Source: Clostridioides sp. (GTDB lineage: Bacteria > Bacillota > Clostridia > Peptostreptococcales > Peptostreptococcaceae). From it: 41,761 nucleotides of DNA. Positions 18,181-27,245 of this stretch are shown piece after piece (the stretch's first letter is position 1; every line of letters begins with the position of its first letter). The stretch covers positions 1-41,761 of the forward strand of contig JAISJN010000011.1 of the NCBI GenBank assembly GCA_031261505.1, read 5' to 3'. The position numbers were made by a program, and so were the translations under genes. A model generated the notes under the pieces. It saw only the letters and a program-made list of their open reading frames with translations. It had not been told where the DNA came from and searched no databases.

Positions 18181-18185
18181 GCGTC

Positions 18186-19304
18186 TTATTCCATAAATTC
18201 TACAAAAACAGAATTGGATATTTCCCTACCCTTTTGTGTAAGGCGTATCCCCTTCTCATCCTTTACTATCAACTTTCTTTCTTCAAGAGCGCTCACCTGA
18301 TTTGAGTACTTTGACATGAAATCAACTCCAAAATCTCTTTTGAAGTCCTCAAAGTATATTCCCTCATTCATCCTGAGTCCCATGAATATTTTCTCTTCTA
18401 GCTTGTCTTTCAAAGTCAGATATTCTTTTGAATCTATTGGCTTTTTTCCTAGCTCTACCATCTCGTGATACTCGTCTAGCGAACATACGTTGTTGTACCT
18501 AATATCTTCTATATATCCAGCTGCACCAGGTCCTACAGCTATATAATGCTCACATTTCCAATATCCTTTATTGTGTTCACATTCGTAGCCGTCCTTTGCG
18601 TAGTTCGATATCTCGTATTGATGGTACCCCTGAGTAGCTAGGTAACCAATTGTATATCTATACATCTCTATATCTGAATCGTCGTCATTTGGCTCAAATT
18701 CACCCCTAGTCCACATCTCGTAGAGTTCAGTATTCTCTTCTAAAATCAATGAATACGCCGATATATGAGCAGGGTTTAATCCACAAACCACCTCTAGAGT
18801 TTCCTTCCAATCTTCAAAGCTCTGGTGTGGAAGACTGTACATAAGGTCTACGTTTATATTTTCAAAACCGAGATCCAATGCGTCGTTGTAATTTTTTAGG
18901 AATGCTTCGTATTTATGAATTCTTCCTATATATTTCAAGTGTTCGTTTTGTACTGCTTGTAATCCCATACTTAGGCGATTTACACCTACATTTTTCATTG
19001 CCTCTAGCTTATCACAAGACAATGTACCAGGATTCGCCTCCATAGTTATCTCAGCTGAATCAGCTATGTTGAAGTTCTCGTGTATATATTTAAACAGCTC
19101 TCGTATTTCATCAGAGTTTAAAATGCTTGGAGTTCCTCCTCCAATAAATACGCAGTCTATCTCTTCCTCTGTAGCGTACATCTCCATCTCGCGTTTAAGG
19201 TCTCTTAGGTATCTTCTTTTGTATTCTCCACTTAATGCAAATGAGTTAAAATCACAGTACTTGCATTTTTTTTCACAAAATGGTATATGAACGTATAACA
19301 ACAA
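18186..19304 (-). CDS. hemW: Radical SAM protein HemW (heme chaperone, HemN-like)
   Basis: A 372-residue radical SAM protein. The 4Fe-4S cluster motif CxxxCxxC is Cys10, Cys14, Cys17 (FCEKKCKYCDF). The phenylalanine at position 19, in place of a fourth cysteine, is typical of HemW rather than true coproporphyrinogen dehydrogenase. VFIGGGTPSIL and the C-terminal HemN-type domain (GLRMNEG) are present. HemW proteins bind heme and are thought to hand it to target enzymes. The start is TTG 19304, eight bases after GGAGG. It follows the second sensor kinase gene by 17 bp, so in this genome it appears to be co-transcribed with the agr-like cassette rather than directly with lepA. Confidence 0.92.
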   Translation of the reverse strand: MLLYVHIPFCEKKCKYCDFNSFALSGEYKRRYLRDLKREMEMYATEEEIDCVFIGGGTPSILNSDEIRELFKYIHENFNIADSAEITMEANPGTLSCDKLEAMKNVGVNRLSMGLQAVQNEHLKYIGRIHKYEAFLKNYNDALDLGFENINVDLMYSLPHQSFEDWKETLEVVCGLNPAHISAYSLILEENTELYEMWTRGEFEPNDDDSDIEMYRYTIGYLATQGYHQYEISNYAKDGYECEHNKGYWKCEHYIAVGPGAAGYIEDIRYNNVCSLDEYHEMVELGKKPIDSKEYLTLKDKLEEKIFMGLRMNEGIYFEDFKRDFGVDFMSKYSNQVSALEERKLIVKDEKGIRLTQKGREISNSVFVEFME

Positions 19305-19321
19305 TTTGGTGCCTCCTCTTA

Positions 19322-20704
19322 TCAATTATTTGCTTGAGCCAGCTCTGGCTCTCTTTCAGGTATTTGATTTGTCAAGATGAGGATATTCACCGTAAATGTA
19401 TCATCGGTATACTCTATATACATCTCTCCTCCGTACTTTCTGACTGAATCTTCTACATTGCTAATTCCGAATCCATGTGACTCTTTTTCTTTCTTGTTGG
19501 TCAAAAACCTTCCATTCTTTTTCTTAATTTCATTTACTTTTGTATTGCTTATCTTTATTATACAAAATTTATTGATGTATTTCACCTTTATTTCGATTTT
19601 TTTCTCTATCTTCCCGCCATCTGGTATCTTCTCACACGCCAGTATAGCATTGTCTATAGTATTGTGAAATATTGCGCTGACGTCAATCATATCCATGAAG
19701 TCTGATTTTGAAAAATTAACCGAAGTGTCAAACCGAATTCCCTTTTCATCACAGATTTGTTTCTTTTCGCTTAAGATAATATCCAGAACTTTGTTTCCGG
19801 TTTTGACTGTGTGGTCTAGTTTTGATAGGTTTTCCGTGAGTTTCGCTATGTATTCCTTAGATTTCGCATCCTCACAGAGACCACTTATGCACAGTAGATG
19901 GTTTTTCATATCGTGATGTAACTTTCTTATTCTAATGTTGTTTTCCTCAATTTTTGTATAGTACTCGTACTCCAGAGTCTTTCTCTTCTGTATTAACTTT
20001 TTCTCATTATTTATTTTATTTTCTTTTAGTATCTCTGAAACCGAGGATAGCATAGACGCATTTGACAAAAGTAGGATAAACGACACTAACAACAAACCAG
20101 AGCTAACGTGATCGACTAGATGACTGCTTATAGCCCTGTAATATATAATTGTCAAGCTCAAAACATTGACAAATAATGAAATAACTATATAAAAATATTT
20201 ACTTCTTATGTATTTCTTTAATTTCAATCCTTGCTTACAACTTAAAACTTTCTCAAAATTTTCTAATATTAAATATGGAATCACAAAAGATATCTTTGAA
20301 AGCACAATCGCTATTACATGGGAATGCGTCAGTTTCAAAGACGAAATCCCAAATATCTTCCATCCTATATGTGCCATTATCATAGATAACCCCTGCGTGG
20401 TAACTATATACAGAAAACACAGGAAGGTGTTGATTATACATTTATTGAGTTTGACATCGAAACAAAGCTTGTACGCACTTATCCAAGAGATAAGTATTAG
20501 AACACTGCATATGTCCATCTGCTCAACTACTAACATCAACATCGCTGATACCGCTATAAGTATTGCAAAATATATTCCTAATCTCAGCTTGGTAACCTTG
20601 CGTTTTGACACCTTATTAGCTACATAAAATAGTAAACTGGTCTCTGCCAAAAGCATGAATAACCGCGCTGAATAATAAACTACTGTTGTTGCCGATTCAA
20701 ACAT
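19322..20704 (-). CDS. AgrC-type sensor histidine kinase, complete (second of two)
   Basis: A 460-residue membrane kinase of the GHKL, AgrC-like family. About six or seven hydrophobic segments fill residues 1-220. A coiled linker leads to the dimerisation motif IRKLHHDMKNHLLCI with the phosphorylatable histidine. The catalytic domain has an N box (FHNTIDNAILACEKI) and a G box (HGFGISNVEDSVRKYGG), so it looks enzymatically complete. AgrC proteins sense cyclic autoinducer peptides. The ATG at 20704 follows GGGTG and begins one base after the stop of the partner kinase, so the two are translationally linked. No response regulator gene is adjacent. Confidence 0.88.
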   Translation of the reverse strand: MFESATTVVYYSARLFMLLAETSLLFYVANKVSKRKVTKLRLGIYFAILIAVSAMLMLVVEQMDICSVLILISWISAYKLCFDVKLNKCIINTFLCFLYIVTTQGLSMIMAHIGWKIFGISSLKLTHSHVIAIVLSKISFVIPYLILENFEKVLSCKQGLKLKKYIRSKYFYIVISLFVNVLSLTIIYYRAISSHLVDHVSSGLLLVSFILLLSNASMLSSVSEILKENKINNEKKLIQKRKTLEYEYYTKIEENNIRIRKLHHDMKNHLLCISGLCEDAKSKEYIAKLTENLSKLDHTVKTGNKVLDIILSEKKQICDEKGIRFDTSVNFSKSDFMDMIDVSAIFHNTIDNAILACEKIPDGGKIEKKIEIKVKYINKFCIIKISNTKVNEIKKKNGRFLTNKKEKESHGFGISNVEDSVRKYGGEMYIEYTDDTFTVNILILTNQIPEREPELAQANN

Positions 20705-20705
20705 T

Positions 20706-21941
20706 TTAATCACCCGTAATTTCCTTAGTCATTTTTCCTATAGTGCTCTCACATTTAATCTTCATCTTGCTAGAGCCTTCATCATAGTTCAGGTTCAAAC
20801 TTATAATCTTGCTTTTTGACTCATCTTCAATCGCGATACATCCATTTATGAAGTGGTCGATAAAATTTGATAGCATCTCTATTATATTATCTTCGTTTTC
20901 AATGTTTTTCTGTATCTTATTTACTGAAACGAACATCTTTATATTGTTGTCTAGGCATAAAGAACTTTTTTCGTTGAGAATCGCATCTATTGCTGTGTTA
21001 CCTGTATTGTATATGTTGTCGAACTGGTTCATAGTCACTCGTAAACTCGATATGTATTTATCTGTCTTTTCGTTGGTACACAGTGTTTCGATATGCGACA
21101 GATATTTCTTCATATCGTGGTACATCTTCCTTACATTTTGGTTATTTTCCTCAATTTTTCGGTAGTATTCGTATTCCATATCTCTTTTTATATTTTCCAG
21201 CTGACTTTGCTCTAATTCCTTATTTTCTTTTATGACGTGTAAAATTATACCCAACAAGACTGCATTTGCCGCCAATAGTATAAATGTTATAATCATTATA
21301 TGTAAATCGCTTAGGCTGACCTTACCGAAGTACAGGCCATACCCCTGAAACATTATTAGAAATGTAGCCAAGTTGGTGATTATCGGTATCGTCAAGTAGA
21401 CGATGTCGATTGCTGATAGATGGTTGATCAGTTTTGATTTCTTAGCATACCGTACAGTTATAAAAAGCATTAGCTTTGCTATTATAATCAATTGGAGTCT
21501 GTATCGGTTTGCCTCCCACATTATCTCATATCCAGTTAACACATTGGAATACTTTAGAATATTTATAGTCACCGTGTCAATTATTATAAGAATCATAAAA
21601 TACAATAGAACCTCAAATATTCCTCTTCTAAATTCAATGTCATAATTTATTCTATAATAGACGTACATTATAGTTATTGTGAACAAGGCCCTAACTACCA
21701 CTTTTGATGTAAAATCTAGCCTAGAAATTAGAGCTACCAGAGTAAAAAATAACATCACACTTATATATCTAAATGTGCTCGATTTTGATCTGAGTTTGAA
21801 ATCATCTATAAAGTAGGCAAAACAGGCACACTCTACAATAGAACCTACTACATCAATTCCTCCCATAACGCCCTGTAATCCAAAATTCAAAATTATAGCC
21901 CCCAATCCTAAGTACTTATACTTGAGTGTGTGGTTTTGCAA
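20706..21941 (-). CDS. AgrC-type sensor, C-terminally truncated catalytic domain (first of two)
   Basis: A 411-residue membrane protein closely related to the next gene in layout. Several transmembrane segments (to about residue 230) are followed by the motif VRKMYHDMKKYLSHI with the histidine and a partial ATPase domain. The N box is altered (SNFIDHFINGCIAIED), and the protein stops after CESTIGKMTKEITGD. It therefore lacks the glycine-rich G box that the neighbour has, by about 55 residues. It is probably a sensing partner or pseudokinase that works as a heterodimer. The apparent start is TTG 21941, without a strong SD; an internal ATG at residue 26 is less likely because it would remove the first membrane segment. 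The agrD-like gene lies 97 bp upstream. Confidence 0.8.
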   Translation of the reverse strand: MQNHTLKYKYLGLGAIILNFGLQGVMGGIDVVGSIVECACFAYFIDDFKLRSKSSTFRYISVMLFFTLVALISRLDFTSKVVVRALFTITIMYVYYRINYDIEFRRGIFEVLLYFMILIIIDTVTINILKYSNVLTGYEIMWEANRYRLQLIIIAKLMLFITVRYAKKSKLINHLSAIDIVYLTIPIITNLATFLIMFQGYGLYFGKVSLSDLHIMIITFILLAANAVLLGIILHVIKENKELEQSQLENIKRDMEYEYYRKIEENNQNVRKMYHDMKKYLSHIETLCTNEKTDKYISSLRVTMNQFDNIYNTGNTAIDAILNEKSSLCLDNNIKMFVSVNKIQKNIENEDNIIEMLSNFIDHFINGCIAIEDESKSKIISLNLNYDEGSSKMKIKCESTIGKMTKEITGD

Positions 21942-21985
21942 TATAACTTTTATCTACTATTTAATTTATCCATATACAAACAAGG

Positions 21986-22012
21986 AGCCTCACAAATATT
22001 AACAGTGAAGCC
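21986..22012 (-). other. Hairpin between agrD and the sensor genes
   Basis: The minus-strand RNA can form an 8-bp stem, GGCTTCAC with GTGAGGCT, including two G-U pairs, and an 11-base loop. The pairing works only for the minus-strand transcript. It could protect the short agrD message or set the ratio of peptide to sensor. There is no T run for a classic terminator. Confidence 0.4.
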
Positions 22013-22038
22013 CTAATAATATAATAGCATAATACTAG

Positions 22039-22182
22039 CTATCTCTTTTTTAGTTTTTTGACATCGAAACTCATTTCCGGTTGATGTGATACCCATATAC
22101 TTGTCGTATTAGCTGCTACTTCAGCTGATTTATACGCTGTCTTAGATATATTTTTTAAAACCTTAAGTCCTATCTTTTCCAT
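22039..22182 (-). CDS. agrD: AgrD-like cyclic lactone autoinducer prepeptide with serine at the ring position
   Basis: A 47-residue peptide; the ATG at 22182 follows GTGAGG. It has the three parts of AgrD precursors: a basic, amphipathic N-terminus (MEKIGLKVLKNISKTAYKSA), a core, and a charged tail. The core NTTSIWVSHQPEM aligns with the clostridial pattern, as in the C. perfringens peptide as I recall it (CLWFT followed by HQPEEP). Isoleucine-tryptophan, HQP and E are in place, but the ring cysteine is replaced by serine. The predicted signal is therefore a five-residue lactone, SIWVS, instead of a thiolactone. Two AgrC-type sensors follow. The protease AgrB that cyclises such peptides is not in this window. 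Assignment rests on pattern and context. Confidence 0.8.
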   Translation of the reverse strand: MEKIGLKVLKNISKTAYKSAEVAANTTSIWVSHQPEMSFDVKKLKKR

Positions 22183-22310
22183 AATAATACCTCACTTAAT
22201 ATTTTATTAGAATAAGTACAGTAAATACAATATGCAATCTCATTTGAGAAATGTCCTTACTCCACTTGGTGTATGGACAATCTCTGTTCTAATGCTGAAC
22301 AAATTTCAAA

Positions 22311-23654
22311 TTAATCAATTTCCTTATATATCATCAATGAGCGACTCATCAGTTCGTCCCTGTTGTTGAGCTCAGGTTTATCTATTACTTCACCTAGGAG
22401 TACTTCTAGTACATTCCCTAGTTTTTTTCCAGGCTCAATCCCCGCTTTGATGAGATCTCTTCCGGTGATATCTAAATCCTCTTTTCTGAAACACTCGCCA
22501 CTTCGCAGTATCTCATCGAATATGCCTTCAATCTTGATAAGATTTAATATCCTATCCTTTATTAGCACGGGACTCTTTGCAAGTGCATCGGCCCATTGTA
22601 TCTTGAGCAAATCTCTAAACATACCCACGTCACCGAGTTTTTTAAGTAAATTTTTTATGCTCTTCTTATTTGGAAATACCTTGTAATCGTGGTATCCAAT
22701 GAGAGTAAGCACCCTCTTCTTAGTCTCGTTGTCGTATTTAAGTCTTTTTAGTATATCTTTAGATATATTGACCGAGTATTTCTCATGGGCGTAGAAATGA
22801 TCCCTACCACCATCGTCAGTAGTCTTTGCCTCTACTTTTCCAGTATCGTGAAATAGCATGGCTAACTTTAGGTGTAGCTCTTTTTCTATAGCCTCTGTTG
22901 CAAATAATGTATGCTCAAATACATTGTACCTGTGGTAAGGAGTGTTTTGTTCGACCCCTTCCAGCCTTGACAATTCAGGGATGATTATACTCAGTATACC
23001 GACGTCATTTAGGATTCTGAACTTAGATACATCGCTTAACATTATCTTGTCGAGTTCTACCTTTATCCTCTCCATAGATATATCCTGTATCAATTTAGAA
23101 TTCCTCTTTATACTGAAATACGTCTCCTCTACTATGTCAAATCCTAGTTGTGCCGAAAATCTGATTGCCCTCAACATTCTGAGTGCGTCTTCTCCAAACC
23201 TTAAATCAGGATTTCCAACGCATCTTATACAACCGTTCTTTATATCTGCATAACCGTCAAAAGGATCTACAAACCCCTTAAATTCATTGTAGGCGATTGC
23301 ATTCATAGTGAAATCACGCCTCTTCAAATCTTCTACTATATCCCCTGTAAACAATACGGAATCTGGTCTCCTCATGTCGGTGTATTCGCCATCTATGCGG
23401 TAGGTAGTCACCTCATAGTATGTCCCACCAGAAAACACACTGACAGTTCCGTACTTCACTCCAGTTGGAACGGTCTTTTCAAAGATTCTAATGATATCTT
23501 CGGGCATTGCATTTGTTGTTATATCCCAGTCGTGTGGTTTTCTCTGAAGGAGGTAGTCCCTCACGCAGCCACCGACAATGTAAGCATCGAATCCGTTGGA
23601 ATACAACTCTTCAATAATATTGCTTACTTCTTTAGGTATCGACATTTCGACCAT
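22311..23654 (-). CDS. cca: CCA-adding tRNA nucleotidyltransferase with HD domain
   Basis: A 447-residue class II nucleotidyltransferase that adds or repairs the CCA end of tRNA. The head domain shows VGGCVRDYLL, HDWDITTNA with the two metal-binding aspartates, and KRRDFTMNAIAYN. The body domain has EDALRMLRAIRFSAQLGF. An HD hydrolase domain follows (LAMLFHDTGK and HDYKVFPNK). The start is ATG 23654 behind GAGGTG; an ATG nine bases upstream is less well placed. The family also includes poly(A) polymerases, but length and motifs favour CCA addition. It lies between lepA and the agr-like cassette. Confidence 0.92.
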   Translation of the reverse strand: MVEMSIPKEVSNIIEELYSNGFDAYIVGGCVRDYLLQRKPHDWDITTNAMPEDIIRIFEKTVPTGVKYGTVSVFSGGTYYEVTTYRIDGEYTDMRRPDSVLFTGDIVEDLKRRDFTMNAIAYNEFKGFVDPFDGYADIKNGCIRCVGNPDLRFGEDALRMLRAIRFSAQLGFDIVEETYFSIKRNSKLIQDISMERIKVELDKIMLSDVSKFRILNDVGILSIIIPELSRLEGVEQNTPYHRYNVFEHTLFATEAIEKELHLKLAMLFHDTGKVEAKTTDDGGRDHFYAHEKYSVNISKDILKRLKYDNETKKRVLTLIGYHDYKVFPNKKSIKNLLKKLGDVGMFRDLLKIQWADALAKSPVLIKDRILNLIKIEGIFDEILRSGECFRKEDLDITGRDLIKAGIEPGKKLGNVLEVLLGEVIDKPELNNRDELMSRSLMIYKEID

Positions 23655-23680
23655 AAATATCACCTCGGACTCTTAAATAA

Positions 23681-23709
23681 AGTATATAGCGTTTTAGTGA
23701 CATAATCAA
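23681..23709 (-). promoter_or_regulatory. Promoter of cca
   Basis: Minus-strand TTGATT and TATACT are separated by 17 bases and lie about 30 bases before the cca start codon. Confidence 0.6.
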
Positions 23710-23765
23710 ACAAAAACGTTCGTCAAATTCTTACTAATTATGCGAATTTTTTTCATTTTTGAACT

Positions 23766-25571
23766 CTATTCATCTAGCTTAAGCACAGACATGAACGCCT
23801 TTTGAGGCACTTCTACATTACCAATTTGCCTCATGCGTTTTTTACCTTCTTTTTGTTTTTCTAACAATTTTTTCTTACGAGATATATCCCCACCGTAACA
23901 TTTTGCAAGTACGTCTTTTCTTAGAGCGCTTATTGTCTCCCTAGATATGACCTTGTTGCCGACTGCTGCCTGTATCGGTATTGGGAATTGATGTCTTGGT
24001 ATCTCTTCTTTAAGTTTTTCGCACATAGCCTTTCCTCTAGGGTAGGCTCTTGTTTCGTGAACTATGAAGCTAAGTGCATCTACTTGCTCTCTATTTATAA
24101 GTATATCTAGTTTAACTAGTTTAGACGGTGTGTATCCCTTCATCTCGTAGTCTAGGGATCCGTATCCCCTCGTCCTAGATTTAAGTGCATCGAAGAAATC
24201 GTAGACAACTTCGTTTAGCGGAAGGTCGTAGTGAAGCATTACCCTCCTGTCGTCTAGATATTCCATAGTGTTCATATTTCCACGTCTCTCTTGACATAGT
24301 TCCATTACAACACCTACGTACTCTTTTGGAACTATGATATCTCCCTTTACTATAGGTTCTTCTATCATAGTTATCTCAGCTGGGTCTGGTAGATTGGCTG
24401 GATTTTGAATCATCACTACTTCACCATCTGTCTTTGTAACCCTATATATAACTGAAGGAGCTGTTGTGATAATATCTAGGTCAAATTCTCTTTCTAGTCT
24501 TTCCTGCATGATCTCCATATGTAGAAGTCCTAAGAATCCACATCTGAAACCAAATCCTAGAGCTGCCGAAGTCTCTGCCTCAAACTCTAATGCCGCGTCG
24601 TTTACCTGAAGTTTTTCTAGGGCGTCTCTTACATTTTCATACTTTTCCCCTTCTCCTGGGTAGATACCACAGTAGACCATTGGAGTGACCTTCTTGTATC
24701 CTGGTAAGCTCTCTGCCGTTGGCTTTTCAGCGTCTGTGATTGTATCGCCAACCACGCAGCTTCTTATTTCCTTAATGCTCGCCGCTATGTATCCAACGTC
24801 TCCTGCACTGAGTTCTTCTAGTGGAGTTTGCCCTGGAGACATGACTCCAACCTCTGTTACTTCAAATTTTTTCTTGGTATTCATCATCTCTATAATAGTA
24901 CCTTTTTTGACATGTCCTTCAAACACCCTTACATAGGCAACTACACCCTTGTAAGCATCGTAGTAAGAGTCAAATATCAGAGCTTTTAAAGGTGCTTCTC
25001 TATCCCCAGTTGGAGCTGGTACTTTTTGCACGATTTCTTCTAGCACGTCCTCTATATTTAGACCTGTCTTTGCTGAAATCAGAGGAGCATCGCTTGCATC
25101 TAGTCCTATCAAGTCTTCAATCTCTGTTTTTACCTCTTCTGGTCTAGCACTCGGTAGATCTATTTTATTTATTATAGGTAGGACTTCTAGATCTTGATCT
25201 ATTGCTAGATACACATTTGCAAGAGTCTGTGCTTCAACTCCCTGCGCTGCATCTACTACTAACAACGCTCCCTCACATGCCGCCAAACTTCTCGATACTT
25301 CATAGTTGAAGTCTACGTGTCCCGGAGTGTCAATTAGATTTAGGAAATACTCTTCTCCGTCTTTTGCCAGATATTTGAGCCTGACATTTTGGAGTTTAAT
25401 CGTAATTCCCCTTTCCCTTTCTAGGTCCATATTGTCTAGAAGCTGTGCTTTCATATCTCTAGCCTGTACTAGTCCTGTAGTCTGTATCAGTCTATCAGCT
25501 AAAGTAGACTTTCCGTGATCTATATGTGCAATTATACTAAAATTTCTAGTTCTGCTTTGTTTTATATTCAA
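23766..25571 (-). CDS. lepA: Elongation factor 4 (LepA)
   Basis: A 601-residue translational GTPase of normal length. The G domain has [16 protein letters not shown] (P loop), DTPGHVDF and INKIDLPSA. The C-terminal domain specific to LepA is present ([20 protein letters not shown] and [16 protein letters not shown]). The start is TTG 25571 behind GAGGAGG. In most Firmicutes hemW follows directly; here cca and the agr cassette come between. Its own promoter is expected just upstream, after the terminators of the propeller gene. Confidence 0.98.
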   Translation of the reverse strand: MNIKQSRTRNFSIIAHIDHGKSTLADRLIQTTGLVQARDMKAQLLDNMDLERERGITIKLQNVRLKYLAKDGEEYFLNLIDTPGHVDFNYEVSRSLAACEGALLVVDAAQGVEAQTLANVYLAIDQDLEVLPIINKIDLPSARPEEVKTEIEDLIGLDASDAPLISAKTGLNIEDVLEEIVQKVPAPTGDREAPLKALIFDSYYDAYKGVVAYVRVFEGHVKKGTIIEMMNTKKKFEVTEVGVMSPGQTPLEELSAGDVGYIAASIKEIRSCVVGDTITDAEKPTAESLPGYKKVTPMVYCGIYPGEGEKYENVRDALEKLQVNDAALEFEAETSAALGFGFRCGFLGLLHMEIMQERLEREFDLDIITTAPSVIYRVTKTDGEVVMIQNPANLPDPAEITMIEEPIVKGDIIVPKEYVGVVMELCQERRGNMNTMEYLDDRRVMLHYDLPLNEVVYDFFDALKSRTRGYGSLDYEMKGYTPSKLVKLDILINREQVDALSFIVHETRAYPRGKAMCEKLKEEIPRHQFPIPIQAAVGNKVISRETISALRKDVLAKCYGGDISRKKKLLEKQKEGKKRMRQIGNVEVPQKAFMSVLKLDE

Positions 25572-25655
25572 AAATTTTCCTCCTCGGTTCGAAATTATTG
25601 CTACCCTTCATTATATAATATTTTGCCACTTATGTCACTTAAATATGTCTTAAAT

Positions 25656-25690
25656 AAAGGGAGCTGTCACATTTTGCAACAGCCCCCTTT
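25656..25690 (-). terminator. Terminator after beta-propeller gene 1
   Basis: AAAGGGAGCTGT pairs with ACAGCCCCCTTT across a loop containing CACATTTTGCA. It is the weakest member of the four related terminators behind the propeller genes. Confidence 0.65.
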
Positions 25691-25694
25691 AAAT

Positions 25695-25734
25695 GAGAAG
25701 ATTCACCACCTGAAGAGATTGGGTGATCTTTCTC
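25695..25734 (-). terminator. Second hairpin after beta-propeller gene 1
   Basis: GAGAAGATTCACC pairs imperfectly with GGTGATCTTTCTC around a 14-base loop, directly next to the previous hairpin. The pair lies between the propeller gene and lepA. Confidence 0.45.
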
Positions 25735-25819
25735 TTGCTATTTAAAACTTCGATATATTCTTACTTCTTGTTTTTATCGAGGATTCAATATCACCTTACT
25801 TAGTATTTACTACACTCGA

Positions 25820-26824
25820 TTACGATCCCAATATACATTGAGAGATTCCAGCCGGAGTGTATAGACCAGTAATCTGTCCCATTACGTTTTGTGTATCACC
25901 GTCTATGACAACCACTGTGCTAGGAGACGGTTTTGTAACATAGATTAAATTATTTATATTGTCTACGCTTATTCCATACGGATCCTGCCCAACGTATATT
26001 TCAAATACATTAACACCTGCACTAGCACATACATCAGTAATTCCACTTGCAGCAGCTGCTCTTATTGAACTACTATCTATTACGCTTACACTTGCAGAAT
26101 TTCTATTAGCTACATATACTAAATCAGTATTATGATTTACAGCAACGTACATTGGAGATGCTCCAACTCTTATACTGCCTAATGGCTTATTTATATCGCC
26201 ATCTATGACTGTTACAGTACCTGAATCCCTATTAGTCACGTATACCAAATTATTGTTATGATCTATAGCTACTCTGGCTGGTCTATATCCAACTCCAATT
26301 CTTCCTAGAACCACGTTGTTTATACCATCTATTATGCTTACGGTATTATCTCCCATGTTGGTTACATATACCATATTAGTAAGAAGGTTAATACCTATTC
26401 CATATGGGTTATTTCCAACTTTGAGAGTTCTCCTAACCGAATATTTATTTCCATCTATTATACTTACAGTACCTGCTCCAAAGTTAGCTACATATACTAA
26501 ATTAGTATTAGGGTTTATAGCTACTGCATTTGGACTATATCCAACACCTATCATCCCTAGATTTTTGTTTGTAGAGCTGTCGATAACGCTTACGCTATTC
26601 GAATTCTGATTTACTACAAACACTGTATCATTCATCGGATTTGCTGCTATTGCATTTGGAACATACCCCACACCTATTGATCTTACAATCCTTCTTGTAT
26701 TACTGTCTATAAGAGTTACACTATTTGAACCTTCATTAGCCACGTATATATACTTTGAGCATACGTCGGAGAAACCTCCGATGCCCGAACTTTGGCCATT
26801 ACAATTACATCCATATCTACCCAT
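25820..26824 (-). CDS. Seven-bladed YVTN beta-propeller protein 1
   Basis: A 334-residue protein made of seven repeats of about 43 residues, each of the type LVYVANFGAGTVSIIDG...VGxxPxxVAINPxTN. This predicts a seven-bladed propeller. There is no signal peptide. The N-terminus has closely spaced cysteines (GRYGCNCNG...DVCSKY) and the C-terminus ends SQCILGS. The start is ATG 26824, chosen because GGGATG precedes it and the three paralogues begin the same way. It is the most regular of the four paralogues. It has its own promoter (27039-27068) and terminator. Next to spoIIP and gpr and without secretion signal, it may be a spore coat or exosporium protein, but no function is proven for such repeats. 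Confidence 0.88.
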   Translation of the reverse strand: MGRYGCNCNGQSSGIGGFSDVCSKYIYVANEGSNSVTLIDSNTRRIVRSIGVGYVPNAIAANPMNDTVFVVNQNSNSVSVIDSSTNKNLGMIGVGYSPNAVAINPNTNLVYVANFGAGTVSIIDGNKYSVRRTLKVGNNPYGIGINLLTNMVYVTNMGDNTVSIIDGINNVVLGRIGVGYRPARVAIDHNNNLVYVTNRDSGTVTVIDGDINKPLGSIRVGASPMYVAVNHNTDLVYVANRNSASVSVIDSSSIRAAAASGITDVCASAGVNVFEIYVGQDPYGISVDNINNLIYVTKPSPSTVVVIDGDTQNVMGQITGLYTPAGISQCILGS

Positions 26825-27192
26825 GATTTCACATCCCAATTTAATTAAAATTAATATATTTTCAACTTGAATTCTGTACATACATACGATGAACCTGTTT
26901 TTTCAAGTTGAATTTGAACTGATTGCGATTGCAGTTTGAACTGATTTATCTTATGAGTGGCTGGGGTTTTTCTCGTTTTTTGACGATTTATCTAGGCTAT
27001 TCCTTCAGTCAAGCTATTTTCGACAATAAGTCCTATATTATTATATGTAAAGCCATTCAAATTGTTACTTTTTAAATAGCGATCGCTTGTGATTGTGATT
27101 ACTTGTAATGTTATATGTAGATAATTGTAAATTATTACCTTATGCAGTTCTCCGTTGTCTATCCGTTGTCTACTAGTATAATTCAATATTTA
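26825..27192. other. Upstream region of propeller gene 1
   Basis: This region carries the propeller promoter (27039-27068) and a 5' leader. The leader keeps the ttgTCGAAAATagc stretch of its paralogues but is diverged. A short frame inside (26992-27186) overlaps the promoter and is not considered a gene. Confidence 0.6.
27039..27068 (-). promoter_or_regulatory. Propeller promoter 1 (sigma-K-like)
   Basis: On the minus strand GTAAC is followed after 16 bases by CATATAATA. This fits the sigma-K form (AC, 16 bases, CATAnnnTA). Only this copy has a different spacer (TTTGAATGGCTTTA), while both boxes are unchanged, which suggests the boxes are selected. A sigma-A reading (GTAACA, 17 bases, TATAAT) is also possible. 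Confidence 0.55.
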
Positions 27193-27237
27193 TTAAAAGA
27201 GAAGGCTGTCGCATTTCGAAACAGTCTTCTCTTTTAA
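27193..27237 (-). terminator. Terminator after beta-propeller gene 2
   Basis: TTAAAAGAGAAGGCTGT pairs with ACAGTCTTCTCTTTTAA (one G-U); the loop contains CGCATTTCGAA. It starts eight bases after the stop codon. Confidence 0.85.
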
Positions 27238-27245
27238 AGCTATTT

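Larger units (their letters stand above)
17762..18185. other. Intergenic region before the CWB2 giant gene
   Basis: 424 bp without a gene. It holds the putative promoter at 17808-17837 and a hairpin after hemW at 18155-18180. A separated inverted pair, AAAATCTTTCC (about 17947-17957) and GGAAAGATTTT (about 18012-18022), could form a long loop. Confidence 0.5.

Noticed and set aside
20208-20627. 139-residue plus-strand reading frame opposite the second sensor kinase
   Set aside because: Antisense to membrane-segment codons, which often leaves long open frames.
26992-27186. 64-residue minus-strand frame upstream of propeller gene 1
   Set aside because: It overlaps the conserved promoter boxes, and the equivalent regions of the paralogues are not open.
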